A DNA stretch of 64,000 bases from Sphaerolaimus hirsutus (Eukaryota; Nematoda; Chromadorea; Monhysterida; Sphaerolaimidae). How positions within the stretch are numbered: the first letter of the stretch is position 1; each line of letters starts with the position of its first letter. Below are positions 57,401 to 64,000 of the stretch, in pieces. The stretch spans positions 15,502,701 through 15,566,700 of the forward strand of contig OZ038450.1 of the NCBI GenBank assembly GCA_964036195.1, written 5' to 3'. The notes below the pieces were generated by a model. The model did not search any database. It was given only the letters and a program-made list of their open reading frames with translations, and was not told the DNA's origin. The position numbers were made by a program, and so were the translations under genes.

Positions 57401-60400
57401 TGGCGCTGACGCCAACGCCAATGGCGCCATGGCGTGGCGCCTACTAATGGCGCCAGCGCCATGGCGCCATTCCGCCACTCTGTAGCTAAAATTTTAGGGG
57501 GGGGGGGCTGAGCCCCCCCCCCTCGCCGGGCTCCGTAAACAAGCAGCCCCCCCCCCCGCTCAAAAATCCTGGATACGTCCCTGATGATTGATCAATAGAA
57601 CATTCGAAGTGATTTTTGAGTCACCTTGAAAAAAACCTTTGAAAAAACCTTGGCCATCCCTACAGTAGGGGGGTTATTTTTTCATCACTCGGCCAACACG
57701 GGAGTTATTCAAGGGGATATTCGATGATATACGGTATCCAAGGGAAAATTCGAGGATATACGGTTATTCAAGGGGGTATTAAAGGATATACGTTTATCCA
57801 GGGGGGGGGGTTATTCGAGGATATACGGTAGATATGTGCCATACTTTTCAACTATTATTATAAGTAGGTATTATCTTGCCTACGCAGGCTCCAACGAAAG
57901 TGGAGGTGGACACATTTTTAGACGAAGTCAGCCCGGCCTTGTTAGAGGTGAATTGTTTAGTGAAGTTTTTTATCTCTAACAAAGGCCGAATTTTAAACTA
58001 CTTTTCAGCAAGCTGCATTGCCACGGACTAAAAGAATTCAAACACAAAGTGAGTAATTCATTTATCCTCGCTTATTTTGTGGTATATACTTATACGGTGA
58101 GCACGTTCTATTCGATGAGCTGCTTCAATGAATTGTGTTTACTTTTATATTGACTTTTTTACGGTTTATCGAATTTATTTTCCAATATAAGTTGACATGC
58201 TACGTTGACATTTTATCACTAAAATGCAAAAATTGATTAATCATTAAATTGCTACTCACTTTCACTTTATTATTTTTTTTGTGTGGACACATTTCAAATT
58301 AAATTTTCTCCATGGCGCACAATATATTTTGAACCGCGTGGCGCTGCAAACGTTCGTGTTCACCATATTGATCACCGTGTTCACCACATTTTGATGAGCT
58401 GCGTTTTTCACATTTGCAGGGGAACGGGCGCGTTTTCTGCAACAGTCGGGCCAGAGTTCGAAACGCCTCAAAGGCGCCAATTCGCCAGTCGTATCCAGAT
58501 CTTATTTGGATTCGCTGCTGCCGGAGGCGGAGCGCAATAAACGATTCGAAATGAGATTCGCATTGATGGAGGAAAAGGTGCGCCACAGAAAAACTATGAA
58601 TGAAATCCAGGAAACTAGAATGAGGCAGACTATGGATAAGGAATTGGAGTCAGTTTTATGTTGTTGTTTTTTTCATTTTAGTTCGTGTGTACATCGTTCT
58701 GAATGTCGAATATCGATATAGAAATCAGACAAGTGGCAATACTCTGTGATGTTATATATGACCACATAATGGCTGTGGAGCCATGGGATAGCATATAAGT
58801 GGTGATTTGTGTCACAAATGTCTATTTTTTGTCGACATGTTCATATATCGCCTTATAGTCGAATGTTCGTGACTTCAAGTGAAGTTTGGCATGGAATAGT
58901 GATCAAACAAGGTTAGTACTTGGTACCTTGTTATTACAAGGTTATTACTTACAAAAAGGAGGTTGTTACTTTGGGAGTGATGTTACAGACTGTGGAGGTA
59001 CATGGAAGCGCATTACCTGAATATTATATACTACAGCAACATATGACGGTTTATTAACCCATGGTAGCACATGGAAATGGATGCTTTGATACTCAAAATG
59101 CCACAAAACCAATGAAAACAACCATCAATGTCAATTTGTGTGTGAAATGTAGGGTGTCAAAAAAAATTTCTTACGGAAAACGGAAACGGAAACGGAAAAA
59201 AATTTTCAGCGGCCGGAGAACGGAACGGAAAACGGAAAAAAATTTGCACTTGGCGGAAAACGGAAACGGAAACGGAAAAAAATTTCAGCAGACGGAAAAC
59301 GGAAAAAGAGGCCGGAAAAACGGAAACGGAAAAATCAAATTTGCACGGAAATGGAAAAACTTGCTGAAATTTTGCCAGAAAACGGATAAAATTGGCTGAA
59401 ATTTTGCTGAAGGTGGAAAAAATGTGCAGTAATTTTGGTGGAAACAGAAATTTTTTTTACATCATTGACAATCTGCATGAATTTTTACCAGTTTGACTGA
59501 TCAGAAAACAGAAAGTTGAGCCAGAAAAATGTAAAATGAGGCGGAAAAATGGAAAATTGAGGCGGAAAATGGAAAAAAGGCAGAAAAACTGGAAATTGAG
59601 GCGGAAAACGGAAAAAAGGCGGAAAAACTGAAAATTTAGCCGGAAAACGGAAAATGAGCCGGAAAAACGGAAACGGAAAAAAATGTTCCCTGAAAACGGA
59701 ACGGAAAACGGAAAAAAAAATTTCAGCAGCCGGAAAACGGAACGGAAAACGGGAAAAATTTGCCTGCGGGAAACGGAAAACGGAAATTTGACACCCTAGT
59801 GAAATGCGCGCTTGCGTGCAACTTTTTTTTGCAAAATACCTAGTGCTTAGTACTAAAAATTTCAGCCAATATAATAAAAAAACGTTTCGAACATCGTGTT
59901 AAAAAACCGTTTGAAAAAAACATCGGCTAACCCTAGCCATGGCGCTTGGAGCCATTTTGCTCCAGCACCATTGGGGTACCATTGAAAAAAGTGCCTTTGT
60001 GTTTGGCGCCAAAGTTCTGGCTTTTTTACATCACTACTTATAACCCGACCGCATTTATAACACACTTCAGAACCTAACGGCTTATTGATGTCACAGACAC
60101 CAGGCGAAGTGTAATCAACTGGCATTAGTTCGCATGCAATTGGAAAACGACATGTTACAGATGCGGAAGTCTATTTTGGACATACAAGTTGCCAAGTTTG
60201 TTTGGTAATTCTGTCTACTGCACGCGCGCATTGTCATTGTCAGGGACGTATCCAGGATTTTTGAGCGGAGGGGCTGCGAACGGGGGTAACATTTTACCTT
60301 CATAGCGACGGAATGGCGTTTTGGCGCTAGCGCCATCCGAAGCGCTACGCCAATGCGGCGCTGGCGCTGGCACTGAGAACTGCTGTATATGTATGTAAAT

Positions 60401-60907
60401 ATAATTACAATCTTTTACATATAGTGCGACGGGAACAAAATTGAGTGCGTGTAACGGGAATGTCAGACTGCAGCGACTGATTTGCTGAAAATATTGTTGT
60501 GTAATGGAACGATGCTCAATTTTTTTTACAAACAACTCGAAAATTGATGTCGAAAGTTACCAGCATTTTTTCATGTCTGACCCGGGAACTGGGCTGGGGC
60601 TGCGACCTCCTGGATACGTCCTTGATCATTGTCATAACTAACAAGTCAACGCCACCCTCAAAAAACGAATTACGTCATAATTGTTCACAGAATCAGCACG
60701 GGTCAATTGCCGGTCAATGACCACTCTGGTACGAGTGTATCCAACGAGCCTGATACAACTGTATCCGATGATTCGATGCCACGGGCCGGGGATTCCGGGG
60801 ATAATTGTGGACACGCGAATCTTGAGCGGACATCTGTCAATGAGGGTTCAAGTTCCGGTGTTCAGCTGCAGGACAGACCGCCGGCTGTTAATGTATTTCA
60901 GTTGTGA
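54413..60907 (+). CDS. Gene C: CxxC...HxC zinc-finger protein with C-terminal coiled coil
   Basis: Nine exons, all phases matching, 374 residues: 54413-54466, 54532-54644, 54717-54834, 56412-56609, 57888-57947, 58009-58048, 58420-58652, 60104-60195, 60691-60907 (TGA). Residues 57-118 hold a putative zinc site: TYTQF, NSNFLYFRCSGC (C81, C84), then RPHVC (H116, C118), similar to FLYWCH or Mutator-like transposase N-terminal fingers. A following basic helix (GKRMRRALNKEAKARQ) resembles the segment after the finger in gene D. Residues about 220-300 are charged helical sequence (AERNKRFEMRFALMEEKVRH) and a leucine-spaced coil (LALVRMQLENDMLQMRK); the tail is Ser/Asp-rich. It is probably a nuclear DNA-binding dimer. 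The start ATG directly follows TTTTAG, so it is either a trans-spliced start or an internal exon joined to gene G. Introns contain V, W, R, O, K and T insertions. Confidence 0.68.
55224..56080. mobile_element. Family V element with nested family W (gene C intron 3)
   Basis: CAGGGACGTATCCAGGATG to GGATACGTCCTTG, perfect 8-bp duplications TACCCGCA at 55216-55223 and 56081-56088. Core GCGCGCTTGCGCGC at 55939-55952. Confidence 0.88.
55393..55799. mobile_element. Family W element nested in family V
   Basis: TAGGGTTCAAACGGGATCCC to GTTTGAACCCTA, flanks GGCGTAGG and GGCGTAGA (7 of 8). GATCCCGATCCCGAAA arrays at both ends. Confidence 0.85.
56090..56330. repeat. Family A fragment (gene C intron 3)
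   Basis: CCGCCCAGCTATCTATCCC, then AGCTACCTAGCTATCTGG and AAATCGCTAATTTTC, inverse of the family A body. Confidence 0.55.
56892..57662. mobile_element. Family O hAT-like element
   Basis: TAGGGATGGCCGAAAAAGG to CCTTGGCCATCCCTA, perfect 8-bp duplications CAGTAGGG at 56884-56891 and 57663-57670. Confidence 0.85.
57156..57583. mobile_element. Family V element nested in family O
   Basis: CAGGGCCGTATCCAGG to CTGGATACGTCCCTG, perfect 8-bp duplications ATGATTGA at 57148-57155 and 57584-57591. Core GCGCGCAAGCGCGC at 57269-57282. Confidence 0.88.
59150..59798. mobile_element. Family K hAT-like element (gene C intron 7)
   Basis: TAGGGTGTCAAAAAAAATTT to AAATTTGACACCCTA, perfect 8-bp duplications GTGAAATG at 59142-59149 and 59799-59806. 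Almost the whole body is GGAAAACGGAAACGG units. It is inserted right beside a family V-type GCGCGCTTGCG core. Confidence 0.88.
59930..60035. repeat. Family T fragment (gene C intron 7)
   Basis: CCATGGCGCTTGGAGCC to GGCTTTTTTACATCACTA. Confidence 0.5.
60241..60624. mobile_element. Family V element (gene C intron 8)
   Basis: CAGGGACGTATCCAGG to CTGGATACGTCCTTG, flanks GTCATTGT and ATCATTGT (7 of 8). Unlike other copies it lacks the perfect 14-bp GC palindrome. Confidence 0.82.
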
Positions 60908-61805
60908 TTTCTAAGGGTCTCATTATGTTTTTTTTGTAGACCCCTGTTGTTAAGACTCACTTTGTGTTTCGGCCAAACTGCCCCGTCAATTCCGACCACT
61001 ATTTTTAGTTGCGGATTTGGAAACAGACGGCACTTTTGAACAGCTACGGCACAGACGCATTTACAAAAACAATATTTGGCATTTTTGTAGCTAGAAGAAA
61101 GGCTGAAAAATTTAATGTTAACCAAATTTCCAGTTCAAATTTTTAGCAAATGTTACAAAAATGTGTTCAACACAACTCGCTCTGAAAATTTCTACTTCTT
61201 AGTTTGTGCGCGCTGGATATTATGGAGACCATTAAGGTTTTAAAAAAATTGCTGAGAAAGGTTCACTATGCGGAGAATTTCCAAGAACCCAAAAATGATG
61301 TTTTTTGAATTTGATAGATTTTTCCTGTGTAAAATTGGAGGAAATGGCTTTCCGACCATGGCTATGGAAGAAAATTTTGTTGTTTTACGTAAACCAAATT
61401 CAGAATAAAAAAATGTCATTTAGATGATTGTTTTCCTACATGGTCCTCATACGAAGCGAGTCTTTCTTATTTGTGAATATTATTGTACTCCTTCGCTGTA
61501 TATCATAAATATATGTACACACATAATACCGATTTATTTATATACCCGCTTTTACGCTTTATTTAAACGATCTCTGGTCCTATATAAATATATGCATGTA
61601 CATGAACTGATCAGTCTTCAGATTTCCAGACACATGTTGAACACCTCCGGCCTACTCAAATATGGCCAGTACCTGTGTATAAATGGTGCCTATAAATATA
61701 CGTCGCAGTTCATGTGCCTCAGATTTGTTTCCTACATCCCATAATGACCTTCAAGGTGCCCTCGACTCTATCTCCCCCGCCGGTGCTACCGTAACCCCTT
61801 GAATA
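60908..61805. other. Intergenic region between genes C and D
   Basis: AT-rich. A 106-codon frame at 61424-61744 is Tyr/Ile/Cys-rich without splice or domain support and was not called. A polyadenylation signal for gene C is not obvious. Confidence 0.3.
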
Positions 61806-63914
61806 ATGCCGCGCGCGTCTCGGACGACCGCGAGCGCCTACCGGCCCAGCTACGACGAGTCCGTGGACGCTGACTACGTGGACGCCGACGAGGTCGAAGA
61901 GGATGAGGATGTCGGCGAGGGGGACCGCGTCGGCTACGCGCACACCAGCTACAACCAGACGAGCAGGCAGAATATAAAGAGTGTTATTGCGCAGAGGGTC
62001 AAGGATGTGTTGACCCACGCGATGCCTAAGGGTTGGTTTGGTTTGTTTCGTGGTTTGAATTAAATGGGGTGACTGGTGTGGGCCCGCATAAACGGTGTTT
62101 ATGATGGGACGAATATATGTGGATTCGTATGGAATTTATTGCGCACCCTGTCAATAGTCACCCGATGAAGTTAGAAAAAACGCGGTGGGTTTTGGTGCTG
62201 TTCGGTAAGAACTGCATTAGTATATTCAGCTACAAATTCATGTGTGTGGTGGTGACTGGCAGGTTTTTCCCAATTCCCCTTGAATTTCCCTTGAATTATC
62301 AGTCGTAGTGATGTAAAAACTTTGATCAGCGCCGACACTTTGGCGCAAAGCGCCATGGCGCTTACCTTGGACATGGCCAAGCGCCAATAGCGCCACAGCA
62401 AAATGGCATCAAGCGCTATGACGCTTTTTGCTTTGGCGCTAGCGCCAGGCGACAGCTCCATGGCACTTTTACTCCACTAATCAGTCGGTACTTCACGCAC
62501 ACTTCACAACAATTCATTGTGGCAACAAGTGAGACACGAACCCGTTGTCGAAAGTCGCAGATAGACGTCTGTGGGCGTGGGCCGACCGGCCGCAGCGTGT
62601 CCGCGGTGAATTCGGTTTGGTTGGCGATCTTCTAGCCATTCGATCTCGTTTCGGCAAAAACATGATGGTGCATTATCCCAGCCGCAAGCACTTGGGTCAT
62701 ATTTATAGACTCAGTTTTCACGAGGCTAAGGGGAAGTCCATTTTCTATAGCTGCAGCAATTGCTACAGGATTGACAGGACCAAAAGGAATTTTATTACCG
62801 TCAGATCAGAGTGAGTGCTTTTCTTGTTGCCATGTTTACTATTCAATTCAAAATGGAATACTTTCGCTGTGTTAATAGTGTTACAAGCCGAAAAATTTCT
62901 CGCCCTGTAGCCATTTTTTTACAAGACGACAAAAAGTATCTCGACAGCAAAAAATTATGTGTTTCACCATGATTAGCTGTACTTTCTACAATACTCTGGC
63001 GTTTTGTCGCTTCACTCACTCGCATAAAACCGTCGCAGGGATGGCATGATAATATCAGATCCCGACCAGCCAGCGGATCCACACATTTGCACCGATTTCA
63101 GTCGATATCCAATGTACACCATGGGCGATGTTTATGCAGAGCAGATTTTAGTGTGAGTGCGTTATTTTATTCGTTTGCTAATCATCGCGGTGCAAAGTTT
63201 TAATCCATGTAATTTAGCTAAATCAAAAGACCTTAACCAATAACAAACATGGACTTATTTCTATTTCTAATTGAAATACGTGTTTGCCAGCGTTTACGTC
63301 TTTCACACTGGAACTTTTTCGGTAGCCTTGTGCGGATCGGCGAGTATCATAAATCTGACAAAACTACGGGAAACCATCAAAATCGGTCCCCTTTCATTGT
63401 TCACGCCTCCACATTATACTCGGCGGACCCCATCCTATGCATTTTTCTGAGGGAAACACTTCATCATGACGTCATCGTTAATAAAAAAAAAATTATTCCA
63501 ACAAAAAAAGAAAAACCATTTCAGGAAAAAGCATTCATCGCTTATACGCAACTCCGCCATTTTCTTTTTGAAATATTTTTCTTTTTGCGAAATTGCTTAC
63601 ATCGAAAGTGCGAAAGTATCCTGCGTGCGCGTGATCGACTAAGGCATAAATAATTTTGGGCGCATACTTTGCGGTCAGTCGAGTATACCCACTTATCTAC
63701 CCGCAGCGCTGCACTGGACGAGGTGCGGTCAAGCAACGTGCGCGGCGCCGCCATCCGCAAAGTGTACGAAACTGCGCGCGCCTCCATTGAGGACGTTGTT
63801 CCCGAGGAGTTCAGGGAACAGGCCAGACAGGCGTTTCCCGATTGGAAAACGAAAAGATCCACATTTAATAGGATCAGCCGCGAGGGGAGGATTAAGGATC
63901 AGGCTGGTGGGTGA
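61806..63914 (+). CDS. Gene D: FLYWCH/MULE-like CxxC...HxC zinc-finger protein
   Basis: Exons 61806-62031, 62561-62810, 63039-63152, 63707-63914; phases 1, 2, 2 match; 265 residues to TGA, although donors GTGGGT or GTGAAT at 63907-63911 could extend the gene past the window. The N-terminus is acidic (VDADEVEEDEDVGEGD). Residues 107-176 carry the zinc site: VHYPSRKHLGHIYRLSF, KSIFYSCSNC (C140, C143), then PHIC (H174, C176). The helical part after it (AALDEVRSSNVR, IRKVYETARASIEDVVPEEF, then DWKTKRSTFNRISREGRI) parallels the region after the FLYWCH-type finger in Mutator-like transposases (IRERA...LP...LKRTIRR). No DDE core is present. Probably a domesticated or truncated transposase DNA-binding module. 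Its finger layout matches gene C, suggesting common descent. Confidence 0.72.
62306..62480. mobile_element. Family T element (gene D intron 1)
   Basis: TAGTGATGTAAAAACTTTG to CATGGCACTTTTACTCCACTA, with GCGCCAAGCGCC units. Confidence 0.6.
63415..63687. mobile_element. Family Z MITE (gene D intron 3)
   Basis: TATACTCGGCGGACC to GCGGTCAGTCGAGTATACC. The interior contains CATCATGACGTCATCG, the same as at 46630. Confidence 0.72.
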
Positions 63915-64000
63915 ATAGTAACTGTTGAGAACGGTTTTTGTCCGGGATTGATCGGGAAAACTAGCGTTCCAAAGATGTTTTTTTCCCCGAAATACAATTG

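Larger units (their letters stand above)
56652..57825. mobile_element. Family R element with two nested insertions (gene C intron 4)
   Basis: ACCGTATATCCTCGAATAAG to GAGGATATACGGTA. It contains family O (56892-57662), which contains family V (57156-57583). Several partial ATATACGG ends sit near 57735-57800. Confidence 0.7.

Noticed and set aside
61424..61744. 106-codon frame, Tyr/Ile-rich
   Set aside because: AT-driven composition, no domain, no splice context; lies in the gap between genes C and D.

Overview
Eukaryotic, very repeat-rich DNA, most likely from a nematode. The strongest evidence is a split small-heat-shock gene (38384-41320, minus) whose protein follows the nematode-specific HSP-12 family almost block for block (WDWPL, FTPKEIEVKV, HCRHE, NRAYKLP, DVDVTTIKSHL). 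Short exons, GT-AG introns with TTTCAG-like acceptors and compact U1 snRNA genes fit. The species is not identifiable from the sequence alone.

Layout. 1-22.8 kb is almost entirely mobile DNA with U1 snRNA genes embedded: seven full 164-nt copies and one truncated copy lie at 3.4-38.1 kb, on both strands, partly in a large inverted duplication (3.0-4.5 kb against 16.1-20.1 kb). 22.9-25.0 kb holds a weak plus-strand three-exon gene. 26.4-34.6 kb holds an unrecognised minus-strand gene of at least seven exons with transposon-filled introns. 38.4-41.3 kb is the HSP-12-like gene. 44.2-63.9 kb is a plus-strand run of four genes (called A, G, C, D here): A, unrecognised; G, an integrase-type H2C2 zinc-binding domain without a catalytic core; C and D, two proteins with a CxxC...HxC zinc-finger pattern resembling the FLYWCH-type DNA-binding region of Mutator-like transposases. 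A domesticated-transposase DNA-binding cluster is a reasonable inference.

Mobile DNA. Families are named here by terminal inverted repeat (TIR). hAT-like, mostly with 8-bp target-site duplications (TSD): A (CAGGGGTCT), J (CAACGATGG), X (TAGCATTC), K (TAGGGTGTCAA), W (TAGGGTTCAAACGG), T (TAGTGATG..AAAAGCGCC), V (CAGGGACGTAGCC), L (CAGAGTTGTT), O (TAGGGATGGCC). TACCGTAT-ended groups: P, Q, R, S. TA-target groups: Y (mariner-like, TTGGTCTGT) and a foldback at 45430.  Others: Z (TATACTCGGCGGACC), N (GTTGGGAACCCG), and an intron-like element I (CCAGTTCCGC) sitting exactly inside coding sequence of genes A and G.

The most interesting points are a U1 variant with a changed 5-prime-splice-site recognition sequence but compensated stems, and element I, which looks like an intron-generating transposon. 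No protein-coding transposase was found intact. Exon structures were built by hand from open frames, splice signals and phase matching, so individual junctions are predictions.
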